Origin: Cotesia glomerata
Taxonomy: Eukaryota; Arthropoda; Insecta; Hymenoptera; Braconidae
DNA: 64,000 nt
Direction of reading: 5' to 3'
Assembly: GCF_020080835.1 (NCBI RefSeq)
Contig: NC_058162.1
Location: 14,914,122 to 14,978,121, forward strand
The notes under the pieces are model-generated. The model was not told the DNA's origin. It did no database searches and saw only the letters and a program-made list of their open reading frames with translations. Shown here piece by piece: positions 1 to 11,129 of the stretch (the stretch's first letter is position 1; each line of letters opens with the position of its first letter). The position numbers and the translations under genes were made by a program.

Positions 1-1082
1 TAAACCCAAGCGATAGAGGACCCGAGGTCAGCATGGCCAGCTGTACTCTCGGGCCCGCTGACGTCACGAAGGCTTATTGCCCCTTTGCACTTTTCTCACA
101 CTTTTCTATTTCCCGAAGATTTTCTTCGTGTCCCTTCGCAAATCTTCGGGGCCTTCTACCCCACTACTACCCTTTAAACTTCGACTCTGATACCCAAAGT
201 GCAGTAGTGGATACAATTATTCCGACCTAACTCCCCGTCCTGAGTGCACGTGGCTCCGGGTGATATATTTCTGTCGTGAATCGTTACAATATACATAGTA
301 AATTAACCTCACGTTTACTTATTAACAGAAACTATCACCGTACCCATTCAAAATCCTAAACTAGTATTACGCTTTTCAATTATTAAAACTTTTCATACGT
401 GCATACTCACAAAATTTTAACCTAGACAACAGCCGTGAAAGAAAAATTTTAACTATAAATCTCAACTTACAAATTTTGTGTGTTGTTACTTGTAAATTGC
501 GAAATTTTACTTAACCCCAAATGGCGGACCAGGGGCGCAGTTCGAATGACGAGGGTCTCTGCGTGCTGTATTCCTTGAATTTTTCGCTGACACCAGCTGG
601 CTGGATCCCCATGGGATTCACCTTCTGCTGTAGGTCTTTCTCAGGAGTGACAAAATAGTTGACGAGACTTAAAGAAGCCGACTTGCAGATTTTTTAAGTG
701 CATCCACAGCTCTTTGACTGAGTGTGGACTACACGTGGTAACCCCGGTGACTGTTCTTTTGGGGTTATTATTTTACTGGAACCTCGTAGTTAGACGTAGC
801 TCTTTTAACTCGAGTACGACCTCACTACTTATAAGAATACGCGGCACTTTGACTTGCCAGCATATAATCTCTTTTGTTGGCGTCCAGGAAACACTTTATA
901 ATAATTTTTTTTTCACTTGATTTTTTAGCTCCTGTGCTTTCTTTCTTATGCCACCATGTTTTTTTTTCTGAAGTTCCGTCCCCTTCTTCTCCTTTTCTCC
1001 TCCTCAGTAGCAACAGACCCGGCGTGCTGGCTCCTCGGCGGTGACGATCAGACCACGCGTAAATTCAAGTTACTCTGTAACA
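1..1082 (-). mobile_element. gypsy 3' LTR (partial, may run off the window)
   Basis: On the minus strand the LTR opens with TGTTAC at 1082, directly after the polypurine tract. Positions about 356-1082 match the U3 part of the LTR at 25252-26452 closely: shared TGTTAC start and a long shared block ending at the ctagtattacgc motif. The remainder, 1-355, does not resemble the second LTR, so this copy is either a different subfamily, recombined, or partly replaced. The other LTR terminus was not found inside the window. No coding potential of note. Confidence 0.7.
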
Positions 1083-1096
1083 TTCTCCCCTCCTAG
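1083..1096 (-). other. polypurine tract of the gypsy element
   Basis: Read on the minus strand this is a purine-rich stretch (CTAGGAGGGGAGAA) directly abutting the TGTTAC start of the 3' LTR. That is where plus-strand priming occurs in LTR retrotransposons. Its position fixes the element's orientation as minus. Confidence 0.7.
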
Positions 1097-1761
1097 CTGT
1101 ACGTCAGTGTTAAGCGAACAGAATTTTCGAGCGCGGGCTGCTATCGTACATTGTCTGTTATATTGCACATCACACTCTTCATTCCTCCACTCAATGCATA
1201 ATTCACAAATTTATTTGTTTATTTGTATGAAAGGAAAGAAACTTAAATTCAATGTAAGCTAATCAGTTGTAATTTCGATCCCTTTTGATAATATCTTTAA
1301 ATTGTAAAGTAAAGAAAAATAATAAATTTTCTAATTGTACAAAACAAAAAAAATTAATATCATTTTCCTATGAGATCGAAATTTCAATTCCGTGTTCAGT
1401 TAGATGTACAAAAGTACTTATTCATTCCTCGAAAATTATCTTGCTTAAAATCTCCTTAGTTATCTTTCAAATCTTAAATAGAACAGGTACAAAATTGGGT
1501 CGTGAGCAGCCAGTAAAACAAAAAAAATGAAAGAATATACTTTAACTGGTGGAATATTCGAGGAATAAATAAAAAAAGGGATTTAAGTAATTACGAAAAA
1601 AAATAATAATTCCACGATACATTAATTCATTAAATAAAATCACGATACATTGATTGATTAAATATAATTAAACGAAGAGAATGGACTGACGAGGGAAATA
1701 GTACGGATGAGGACGTTAGGAAGTAACAAGGAAGTCACTGTCAGTCTGCGGTCTTTATAAA
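1097..1761 (-). other. non-coding 3' region of the gypsy element
   Basis: AT-rich stretch between the end of pol and the polypurine tract. I see no env-like open frame and no other recognisable feature. Confidence 0.5.
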
Positions 1762-3751
1762 TCAGTCAATTATCCCACTCCCCTCCTTTTCTTGATTATC
1801 GTCTTCTTTATTAAGTTTCGGAGAGCGCCTCACTCGGAGATCCTTTGCGTGATATTTTCCGATAAGTTTACCGTGCTCGTCCGAAATCTCAACAACCTGA
1901 GGACTCAGAATCTTGGAACCATATGAGGGGCCCAAGTACTTGGGAGCCAACGCTACTGAGTAACCCTCGGCTTTGTTGCTGAGATTTTTATTTATGTAAT
2001 ACACTGGCTGCTTTATATTGAAGGCTGTTGACAGGTGCGACGCGTTCAATTCCTTGTTAGTGTATTTATACCCTCACTAGGGCGTGCGTGTTCCCGTTCT
2101 TTGATTTCGGAAATGGGCCGATGGTATTCATGGAGACTATCGCCCAACAGTACGTCATAGGACGTGTGTTGAGTGCTGTCTTGTTGGACGTTTGGTCATA
2201 TTTAACTTTTACACAGGTGTCACATGAATTAACGTATTCTGCGACGTCCCCGAACATCCCCGGCCAATAGTGGGTTTCTCTAAGTCGATAATACGTCTTA
2301 TTTCGGCCTAGGTGGCCCGCTTGGGGCATGTCATGATGCTGTTTTAGTAGTCCCAGCACTTCTTCTTCCTTGGCTACCGTTTTCCAGCCATCGTTGTCAC
2401 CCAGGAGTGCTTTGAAGGGGTCAGGTCGGTAATGTTCAAGTTTTCCATCGCGCAGTCTCCAGCCTGGGTGTCTCTCAGGGTATTTTTCAACAAGCCGAAC
2501 TTTGTTGTCATACCATGACAGCGGCTTATTTGCTTCTTCGGGGCTACTCTGGGCTGTGAGGAGTTGCAGCCCGTCCTGATCTCCAGCAGTATAATCGTAC
2601 ATTCTTGACAGCGCGTCGGGTCCCTCATTCTCGCTGCCTCTTCTGTAGATTATATTTGCGTCACGGGTTATCAATTCCATGGCCCAGCGTCCAACTCTTC
2701 CCGAAGGGTCCTTCAGCGACCTCAGCCAACATAGAGCCGCGTGGTCGGTTATCACAGTAAACGGCATGCCTTCCAGGTACCCACGGAGCTTCTTCACCGC
2801 CCAAATCACCACCAGGCACTCTTTTTCCGTTGTGGTATATTTAGTTTCTGGTGCTGACAGGGGTCTGCTGAGGTAAGTAATCAAGTACTCTGTATTTCGA
2901 GCAGCATCGTGTTGAGTCAAAATCCCGCCCAAGCCAGTGTCACTGGCGTCTGTCTCGGGGTTCGTTAGCGTCTTCTTCGTGTCCTCGAAGGCTTGCTGCT
3001 CCACGTTCGTCCATTTCCACACAGCCTTCGGGCTCGACAATTTGTATAATGGACCTTGCACGTGCGCCGCCCCTTTCAGGTGTCTCCTAAACCAATTCAC
3101 CAAGCCCAGGAAAGAACGTAATTGTTTCCTGTTCCCTGGAGTCAGAATATCTTGGATTGCACGGAGCTTGTCCAGGTCAGGGCTCACCCCTTCCTCACTG
3201 ATCACAAAGCCTAAGTATTTTACCTCAGGTTTCAGAAAGTCGCATTTGTTCCTGTTGACTTTTAATTTTGCAATGGCAAAGGCTTCGAAGAAGGATGTCA
3301 GGAGCATCATATGCTCTTCGATGGTCTCCGAGATGATTAGCCAGTCATCTATATACGCCCAGACTTTCCAATAGAACCTCCTCGCTAGTTCTTTGCCAAG
3401 TGCTTCGCTAAGCAGTTTCATAAATATTTATTTCACGTGATCCGTGAGGCACTGGTAAGTACTGGGACCTCCAGTGACTCCGTGCGGCATTACTAGCTAT
3501 TCCTTCTGACCCAGCCCGTTCATGATAAACGCCGTGTACTTCCGTGAATCAGGAGCCATGGGAACCTGATGAAAGGCTTCTGACATGTCGACAATTGAGA
3601 TGAAAAGCGGTATTCCGATGTTCATGAGAATGTCCCACATGTTAGGTATCGGGTACCTAGTTTTCCTGGTCACTTTATTGAGCGGCCGGTAGTCGATACA
3701 GAACCTTGTGGATCCATCTTTCTTGGATACTACACTGGGAGACTCGCCCAC
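1762..3751 (-). pseudogene. pol: gypsy pol: RT, RNase H, integrase (broken)
   Basis: Reverse transcriptase, RNase H and integrase of a Ty3/gypsy retrotransposon, normally needed to copy element RNA and insert it. Visible: RT with DYRPLNK near 3680 and VDMSEAFHQVP near 3580, catalytic YIDD near 3355, RNase H with TEKECLVVIWAVKKL near 2810 and ITDHAALCW, then the integrase HHCC zinc region (HHDMPQAGHLGRNKTYYR; CDTCVKVK) around 2180-2340. The integrase core is mostly deleted: sequence passes from the beginning of the core near 2070 to the C-terminal GPS/GKYH-AKDLR region (1762-2049) with nothing between. In-frame stops sit at about 3494 and 3422. Protease and gag lie upstream on the same strand. 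Dead copy. Confidence 0.9.
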
Positions 3752-3891
3752 TCACTGTAGCTGTCTTGTATGTACTGTTTTTCTTCCAGATCGTTAACTT
3801 TGTTGACAATCACATCCATGATGTGCTTGCTTCTCACATAGGGCTTCTTACGGATTGGCGTGATGTCTTGATCAATTAATTCAATTACATG

Positions 3892-5172
3892 TTAAACTAG
3901 ATCTGTAAGGCCTCGCTCGTAAGAATCCAGTTTCTTGAATTGCTCATCCAAGAAGGCCTGAAACTCGTCCTGGTTAGCTTGAGCCGTATGGTGTTGCTCT
4001 AGGGACTTGAACTGGGCTTGAGATGAATCAATCTGCTGCAAGTCGTATTCCACAGTGCTCAGACGTGATCCACAACGAAGAGTTGCAAAGTCGACGAATA
4101 GTTTGAAGTTATCACTAGTGTCGTTGCCGAGTATTAACTTCCGGGGTAATCCAGGTAGCACATTAACCCATATTAGGCCTTCAACATCGCCGAGGGTCAT
4201 TTTCACCGCAAACCGCTCGCTGGAGTGAACTACGTGTCCATCCCCGATGACGGTGCCTCTCACTAAGCTGGAGTTCGCTCTGGCGTGTTCAACCGCATGC
4301 AGGCGTAGGATTTCTGCTAGAGAGGAGTCAATAAACGTGCGATCACTACCTGTGTCAATGAGAGCTTCTATTTTGTGTCTAGCTATCATGACCTCTGCTA
4401 AGACACGTATCAGTTTACGTGGTTCTTCACACTTGATTCGTGAAATAACGTTCGGTGACAAAGGACTCATAACTGGAGCTGTAGATGCTTGAAGCGCAGC
4501 CAAAAACTCCACCAAATTTTTGCTAGGTTCAGCGTAGATGTTTGTTTGTATTATAAATTCTTTGGAGGACCTAGGCTCACTAGAGTTGGAGAAGTGTAGT
4601 TCTTCATCCTCAACCAGCTCTCGGAAGAATAGCATTTCAGCAAAAATGTCTATCGAATCGTCGTCGTCCTCTGGGTCTTTATCGAGAGCTACATTCATCA
4701 TTTCGGCCTCTTCAGCTACCGCTTCCCCACTGTCACTTTTTCCATCATTTTCTGGACCTGGAGTTCCTTCTGTATCGAGTTTCTCCTCGGATCCGACGTA
4801 GTCGAGCCGTTGGACACAAAATAATCGCTGTCGTAGCTCAAAATATTCCTCGTCCTCATCTTCAGGGTCACTATCTGAGTCGAAACCCATTAATATACAT
4901 GCCGTGATTGGTGATGTCAAGTCAAGAGCTATCTTGCTGTCATCATGCACAAATTGAGAACTTTTCAGTGATTCTGTAGCTACTGCAGGTTTCTCCACAG
5001 TGTAAGAGGGCTTGTCTAAGGTGCTTTGTTGTGTATTCCCAGACTGGGATCTGGCTATACCTTCTGGAGGGTCTTCTACGAGGTTCGTGGGCTCGCTGGG
5101 AGAACTCAGCAGTGTTTCGTCGAGCTTGCATCCATCTTCTCCCCTCCTAGGCTCCTGCGCTTGGGGAAGCAC
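3892..5172 (-). CDS. gypsy protease polyprotein segment
   Basis: A 426-residue open frame. The N-terminal half is Ser/Glu/Asp-rich and acidic. The C-terminal half holds a retropepsin-like aspartic protease with the catalytic DTGSD motif (EALIDTGSDRTFID, about residues 285-295) followed by a typical flap/hydrophobic region and ILGND. It follows gag after only a 2-bp gap and precedes RT, the usual gypsy order. Linker sequence at 3752-3891 resembles the protease-RT junction but is frameshifted. Still open, but the element around it is dead. Confidence 0.8.
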   Translation of the reverse strand: MLPQAQEPRRGEDGCKLDETLLSSPSEPTNLVEDPPEGIARSQSGNTQQSTLDKPSYTVEKPAVATESLKSSQFVHDDSKIALDLTSPITACILMGFDSDSDPEDEDEEYFELRQRLFCVQRLDYVGSEEKLDTEGTPGPENDGKSDSGEAVAEEAEMMNVALDKDPEDDDDSIDIFAEMLFFRELVEDEELHFSNSSEPRSSKEFIIQTNIYAEPSKNLVEFLAALQASTAPVMSPLSPNVISRIKCEEPRKLIRVLAEVMIARHKIEALIDTGSDRTFIDSSLAEILRLHAVEHARANSSLVRGTVIGDGHVVHSSERFAVKMTLGDVEGLIWVNVLPGLPRKLILGNDTSDNFKLFVDFATLRCGSRLSTVEYDLQQIDSSQAQFKSLEQHHTAQANQDEFQAFLDEQFKKLDSYERGLTDLV

Positions 5173-5174
5173 AA

Positions 5175-5647
5175 TTAATGATTCGCAGGAGCCTGCTCGT
5201 TTTTTGAACTCGACACAGGTGGGTACTGAGGACAGTCTTTATTCTCGTGTCCCACTGTTTTGCACTTGTAGCAGAAAGGTACTCTATCATTATCGCAGAA
5301 GCTTGCCAAATGTCCTATTTGTCCACAATTCATACATCTGCGCATGTTTCCGTCAGTTCTGGGTACCACGCTCTTCACAGGAGACTGGCTAGAGTTCATG
5401 TTAGGACCGAAAGTCTTTTCTGAACTTTGTATTCTCTGTTTTGACTGAGGCATTTGCCAGGATGTTTGTATTGGCCAATTTGGGGTCTGAGGCCTTTGAG
5501 AAGGGTCAGGCATTTGTTTCATCACTGTATTCAACGCCCGGAGAAATCTTCCCATCTCGCTGTGTTGGTTGGAGTCCAGCGGTGAGTTGTTGTCTCTCCT
5601 CGTGAACTGTCGGGGTGTCTGCCGCAAGGGGAGTTCAATCAGTAAAT
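5175..5647 (-). CDS. gag: gypsy gag C-terminus, nucleocapsid zinc knuckles (5'-truncated)
   Basis: Two CCHC-type zinc knuckles are present: CMNCGQIGHLASFC, and CYKCKTVGHENKDC, separated by a short basic linker. These bind element RNA in nucleocapsid. The capsid part expected upstream is absent because Helitron sequence begins at about 5650, so the frame is a truncated gag. It is rich in Gln, Pro and Ser. It lies immediately upstream of the protease segment on the same strand. Confidence 0.8.
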
Positions 5648-5649
5648 TC

Positions 5650-8600
5650 TCTGCCTTATATTGGATGCACTCAAAATTTGCTCTACTTGTAAATCAGCAT
5701 TAAATAAAAATAGCATTCCTAATTTTTCTGTTTATAATGGATTTCACCATCCAAAAATACCACAACATTTACCAAAAATGGATTTCATCACTGAAAGGCT
5801 TATTTCTCCTCGAATTCCTTTGATGCAAATAAGAAGATTAAGGCACGTTCAAGGACAATTCAGCATATACAGACAAATTATCAATGTTCCTGTTTCTGTT
5901 GATACACTGATACGATTACTTCCAAGAGATGTCAATGATGAACATTGCATTTATGTAAATATTAAAAAGAAAATGATTCGTAAAAGTAGTTTTGTTCATG
6001 GCCTAATTAGCATCCGATCAATTAGACAATGGTTCGATTATTCGATTCATACACCTTTATATCTGCATTATAAAATAACAGTTGATGAATCATTTTTTAA
6101 TCAAGAAACACCACTGATTACACAACAGAACATTGACGAATTTAGTGAAAACATCGATATTGAAGAAAGCCTAACTGCTCAACAACAAACTTTGGTATGG
6201 AATGAAAAAAAATATTTAAGATTAGCGCCAGGGCAACACAATATCCCACAAAGTTTATTATTCGATGAGCATGCTGAAGAGCTATCATTTCCGAGTATTT
6301 ATATGGGTCACTTTAGAAAATTTAGGGATACAGTCAAAGCTACACCTTTTATGATGGCATCTAGTGAACTGCGACGTAAGGATCGGCGAGGAGTCAATCC
6401 CGATCATTTGTTATATATGGCTGTAAAAATAATGAGACTGCGAGTTCGTGACTGTTTAACAATCGCGTTTAGACATGTTGGTACAGATACCAACATAACT
6501 AAGGAACAAGTTCAATCCGAAGAGTATATTAATAGCTGCATAAAGTCTAATTTAGCTTTTCTACGGTCAATCCCGAATTCGGTTTGGTATCGGTCTGCAA
6601 GAAAAAAAGATTTATTCGCAATAATTCGGCAGCGAGGGAAGCCAACTGTATTCTAGACACTAAGCGCAAATGAAATAGGGTGGCCGGATTTATTAACATT
6701 GTTACATAAATTAGCTGAAGAAAAAGAAGATATGCAAAATTTTATCCTATCGGAACTAAGTTTTATCCAAAAAAGTTCATTAATTAACAACGATGCTGTA
6801 ATATGTGCTATTTATTTTAACAAGTTAGTTAATGTAATAATGACAATTTTACAGTCAAAGAAGTTCAGTCCTTTTGGTAAGTTAAGAGTTATTAACTACT
6901 TTTTGAGGATTGAATTTCAACATCGAGGAAGTCCACATGCGCATATTATTTTATGGCTGGATAATGCTCCCACAGATATTCTTGGAGAAGAGCAAAAACA
7001 AGCAATAGAAATGATTAACAGTTTAGTATCAGTATCAACGTAGGAAGCATCGGGAAACATAAAATTACTTACACATAAGCATATCTTCACGTGCTACAAA
7101 AAAATTGGCTCTAATTCTATGCAAAAGTGCCGATTTGAAGCACCATTCATGCCTTGTAAATCTACAATGATTTTAATACCGATGGAGAAAAAGAATCCAC
7201 TTTACAAAGAACACTTGAAAAGATGTAAGGGTCATTTCATGTCAAATCGACCAATAGTTGGAATCGACCCCTTTCGATTTGGACAAATTTTGGTCAGAAG
7301 TTTTCTTTTATTATATAACGAAGTTCTGCCAAAGGAAAAAAAATAAAAAATTTTTTTTCAAAAGATATGTAAATTCAAAATTTCGCGATTTTTCCAGTTT
7401 TTCAATTTTGTTTTTGTAATACCTCGAACGCTATTATAGATACAAGAATGGACTTTTGTTTATTTGAAAGGGGACACTTGAAGCTATTGAAAAAAAATTA
7501 TTTTGGAAAAAAATTCCAAAAAATGCCAAATTTGTCAAATTTTGAGTTTTTGAAAATCGTCAAAAATGACGGTTGACACTAAATTTTTCGCTCAAATTTT
7601 TTTGTATACTACCTTGTACCAATCTTAAGAGATCATAAAATTCTTAGAACTGTGTTTTCTGTTTTTTCAAAAATATGAATTTTTGAAATTTGTTAAAAAA
7701 AAAAAATTTTCTTAAAATTTTTTTTTTTATTTTTATCTTAATCGAGTTTGGCAAATCGCGTAGTTTTGATATTTTGAACTAGTTGAAATTTCATTTAGTG
7801 GCATAATGATGAGAAAAAAAACATTAATGACATTTTTTGGTTCAGTCATAAATTTTTCAGGTTAAGAAAAAGAAAAGGAGCAACAACAGTACAAGAAGAA
7901 TTAAAGAAAGGATACTTTCGTAACAGAATGTAAAGTAAACTTACACTTGAAATGCATTATTAAATAAATGAATAACCAATAATAAAAAAATACCATTAAT
8001 GTTTTTTTTCTCATCATTATGCCACTAAATGAAATTTTAACTGTTCAAAATATCAAAATTACGCGATTTGCCAAACTTGATTAAGATAATAATAAAAAAA
8101 AAAATTTTAAGAAAAATTTTTTTTTTAACAAATTTAAAAAATTCATATTTTTGAAAAAACAAAAAACACAGTTCTAAAAATTTAAGGATCTTTTGAGATT
8201 GGTACAAGGTAGTATTCAAAGAAATTTGAGCGAAAAAATTTATAGTCGACCGTCATTTTTGACGATTTTCAAAAATTCAAAATTTGACAAATTTTGCATT
8301 TTTTGGAATTTTTTTCCAAAATATTTTTTTTTCAATAGCTTCAAGTGTCCTCTTTCAAACAAACGAAAGTCGACTCCTGTATCTATAATAGCGTTCGAGA
8401 TATTACAAAAACAAAATTGAAAAACTGGAAAAATCGCGAAATTTTAAATTTGCATATCTTTTGAAAAAAAATTTTTTATTTTTTTTTCCTTTGGCAGAAC
8501 TTCGTTATATGATAAAAGAAAACTTCTGACCAAAATTTGTCCAAATCGAAAGGGGTCGATTCCAACTATTGGTCGATTTGACATGGAATGACCCATAATG

Positions 8601-9462
8601 AAATTAGAATTAACAGAAAGTAATGACTATGACAGTATTGATGATTATTATGAAAGTAATAATATCAGATCAGATGAAGAATACAAAGATATACTAAGAT
8701 CTGGTATTAGTAGACCAAGAATATTCTATAAACGACATCCGTCCGAAAAATGGCACAATACTTTCAATCCATTTGTTTTTAATGTCTTAAAGTCAAATAT
8801 GGATTTTTAGATAATTGGTGATGAATATTCTTGCATGGCATATGTCGTCGAATATGTCAACAAAACTAACTGAGGCATTAGCAATTTACAACGCAAAATA
8901 ATAGAAGTTATGAATGAGAATCCAGAATTCGATATTGTTGAAATAACTCGTAAAATGAGCGTTGACATGCTGAATACTATTGAGATGAGTAGTCAAAAAG
9001 CTGCTTGGTATCTTTTAAGGTTACCAATGTTTAAATCGTCAGTAGCGGTTCAGTATATTAACACTTGTTGGCCTATTGAACGACAAAGGATAAGAAAAAC
9101 ACAAAAACAAATTGATAAACTTGATGACGACTCTACTGATATTTGGAAGGAAGATTAGCATGACAAGTTTCAAAGACGGCCAGAAAAATTGGAAGGAATT
9201 TCTTTAGCCCAACTTGTTTCAAACTATACTAAAAACAGAAAGGGAGAGTACATCAATTTGAGTCAAATATTGATATTCAAACGACAATTGATATATGCCG
9301 ACAATTATGTCATGAAGGTGAGCTAATAGATGACGAATCAGAAGCTCGAGATATTGCTACAAGATTTCCAGAGCCAAACCCCTTTGAAGAATTGTACAGA
9401 AATCCGAATGCTGCGGCTAATGAAGATTTACGTAAAAATTGCAATCTACATGCCGAATAAAT
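5650..9462 (+). pseudogene. Helitron Rep (HUH nuclease) region, broken
   Basis: N-terminal Helitron protein with an early Cys pair (CSTCKSALN) and insect-Helitron-type blocks such as ERLISPR-PLMQIRRLRH. The Helitron-like N domain follows, then the rolling-circle HUH motif within FQHRGSPHAHIILW at about 6918-6956, and the catalytic tyrosine block AYVVEYVNK at about 8841-8867 (YxxxYxxK). Downstream sequence resembles the Rep-to-helicase linker (WPIERQRIRKTQKQIDKLDD). Stops lie at 6654, 7041, 8808 and about 8871, and a foldback element occupies 7229-8594. No helicase domain follows; the element is cut at about 9540 by the LINE. The 5' end is also missing. Confidence 0.85.
7229..8594. mobile_element. 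foldback (long inverted repeat) element inside Helitron
   Basis: Two arms of about 600 bases are inverted copies: the left arm starts GGGTCATTTCATGTCAAATC and the right arm ends with its near-complement, GGAATGACCC. A short unique centre sits at about 7870-7975. The arms contain runs such as caaattttgagtttttgaaaatc and their complements. No protein is encoded. It interrupts the Helitron reading frame. A clean target duplication is not obvious (left flank gtaa, right flank ataa). A shorter relative with a similar terminus lies at 56455-57225. Confidence 0.8.
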
Positions 9463-9770
9463 AATCTCATCGATTGCTTCTGTAGATTGCTTATAAAAGT
9501 ACATTGAAAGTCTTGAATTCTCCAAAGAGGTTATGTTCAATACTAGTGCGGTAGTGTTTTATTAGCTAAGTTACCATCACTTTGACGCAAATAGTGCTAG
9601 TGTAGCTTCTTACAAACATCAATTTGATGCTAGCTCCTACGGTAACCTAGCATCATCTTGTTATCACCTATTACAATAGTAACGAACATCATTTTGTGTT
9701 GACTTATCTAAAACAGCCAACTCTGATTTGAGTTTAAAAAACAATATTTTCTTTTTCTTTCTTACTTGGT
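9463..9770. other. Helitron remnant and LINE 5' untranslated region
   Basis: The end of the Helitron fragment (to about 9540) followed by non-coding sequence leading into LINE ORF1. I see no promoter motif I can defend. Confidence 0.4.
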
Positions 9771-11018
9771 ATGCCTTTGGGCTCTGACATTTGTACTCGG
9801 TGTAGACAACCTGTGAAGTCTGCTATGACCTGTGATAAATGCGGTCAACACTACCATCCTAGTTGTGCTAAAGATTTTATCAAAAACAAATCACTGTCGC
9901 ATTGTTGCAGAAGTAAATTGAACCATCTTTTACTATCTTTGGATTCCGCTAGTTCAGTGTCAAGAAGTCGAGTAAACCCATTGCGATCAACTAAAACTAG
10001 TACAACGTCCATCTCGAGCTTCAAATCGGCTTGCTCCTCGACGTCTACTGCATCACCTACCGAGAACATTTTAAAATCTCATCGGTCTCCGATAACGCCA
10101 AATCTTCTGTTGACTCCTGGTCACGACTCAGTATTCTCGTCACCCTCAACTTCGTCTGCAATATCGCTTTTACCTTCTGGCTGGTTAGAAAAATCCTTGG
10201 ATGACAAAATGACGGCTCTGATGGAGCAACTTTTAACATCCGAACAATCTATGAAGAAGAAGTTTGAAGAATTAAATACTCAATTTGAGGAATTGAAAAT
10301 TGAACAGTCCAACACTGCCGAAAAGCTAAATAAAATTACGACGAATGTACAGGGAAATGCTGATGCCATCTCTAAGATTGATAGAGAATTCACTGAACTT
10401 AAAACTCAGGTGGCAGTTGACAAAGAATCAATTTATAATAAGCTATCTGATCTTAGAAAACCTAATTCTGAGGCGTGCTCCAGTTCATCTACCATCTTAT
10501 CAGCGACTCAAAAGACAGCTGAGTTGGTTATTTCAGGCATCCCAGACCCTGTCATTAATAAATTGTCTCCATCTGGTATTTCGACTGCTGTACTTAACTA
10601 TTTAAGTCTACCTAGTTTAGCAAGTGATGTCCTGGCCACTCGAAAATTTGAGAGCAAGGCGAAGCGAAACACAATCAATCCTAGAAATCAACAAACACCT
10701 CCTATGCACTCGTTTCTTGTTTCTTTGAAATCGTCCCAAGTAAGAGACTTCATAGTAGACACCAAGCGCAAAACGAGGCATCTTCTAGTTAAAGATATTT
10801 TCTCGGGCGTTATTGACAACAACTATAGAGAGAGTATCTATATTAATGAATTTCTACATCCAGAAACTTACAAACTACTGTTGAAGACCAAGGAAAAGGC
10901 CAAAGCATTGGAGTTCAAGTATGTCTGGGCTCGAAGTGGTCAGATTTTTGCAAAAAAAGATGGTAATTCAGATAAACTTAGTATTAATTCTGTTATTGAT
11001 CTTTCTAAACCGGAATGA
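9771..11018 (+). CDS. LINE ORF1 protein with PHD-like zinc finger
   Basis: 415 residues, intact. The N-terminus holds a PHD/RING-like Cys/His cluster (CTRCRQPVKSAMTCDKCGQH, then HPSC and HCC, residues about 8-46). A Ser/Thr-rich linker follows, then a Gln/Glu/Lys-rich predicted coiled coil (about residues 145-220, MTALMEQLLTSEQSMKKKFE). The C-terminal block (ELVISGIPDPV onward) resembles the nucleic-acid-binding region of CR1-like LINE ORF1 proteins. It is followed after 111 bases by ORF2, the classical bicistronic arrangement. Likely role: RNA binding and chaperoning of the element. Confidence 0.75.
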   Translation: MPLGSDICTRCRQPVKSAMTCDKCGQHYHPSCAKDFIKNKSLSHCCRSKLNHLLLSLDSASSVSRSRVNPLRSTKTSTTSISSFKSACSSTSTASPTENILKSHRSPITPNLLLTPGHDSVFSSPSTSSAISLLPSGWLEKSLDDKMTALMEQLLTSEQSMKKKFEELNTQFEELKIEQSNTAEKLNKITTNVQGNADAISKIDREFTELKTQVAVDKESIYNKLSDLRKPNSEACSSSSTILSATQKTAELVISGIPDPVINKLSPSGISTAVLNYLSLPSLASDVLATRKFESKAKRNTINPRNQQTPPMHSFLVSLKSSQVRDFIVDTKRKTRHLLVKDIFSGVIDNNYRESIYINEFLHPETYKLLLKTKEKAKALEFKYVWARSGQIFAKKDGNSDKLSINSVIDLSKPE

Positions 11019-11129
11019 CGCCAAAGTACCTCAATAAAAACCTCTTTAAATATAATATCTTCACCCTTAAATGTATTAAACTTAAATATAAATAGTCTTG
11101 AGGGTCATATAGCTCAATTTTTAAACTTA

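Noticed and set aside
4247..5131. Plus-strand Ser-rich frames and overlapping minus-strand frames opposite the gypsy protease segment
   Set aside because: They are shadows of the protease reading frame; they lack domain similarity.
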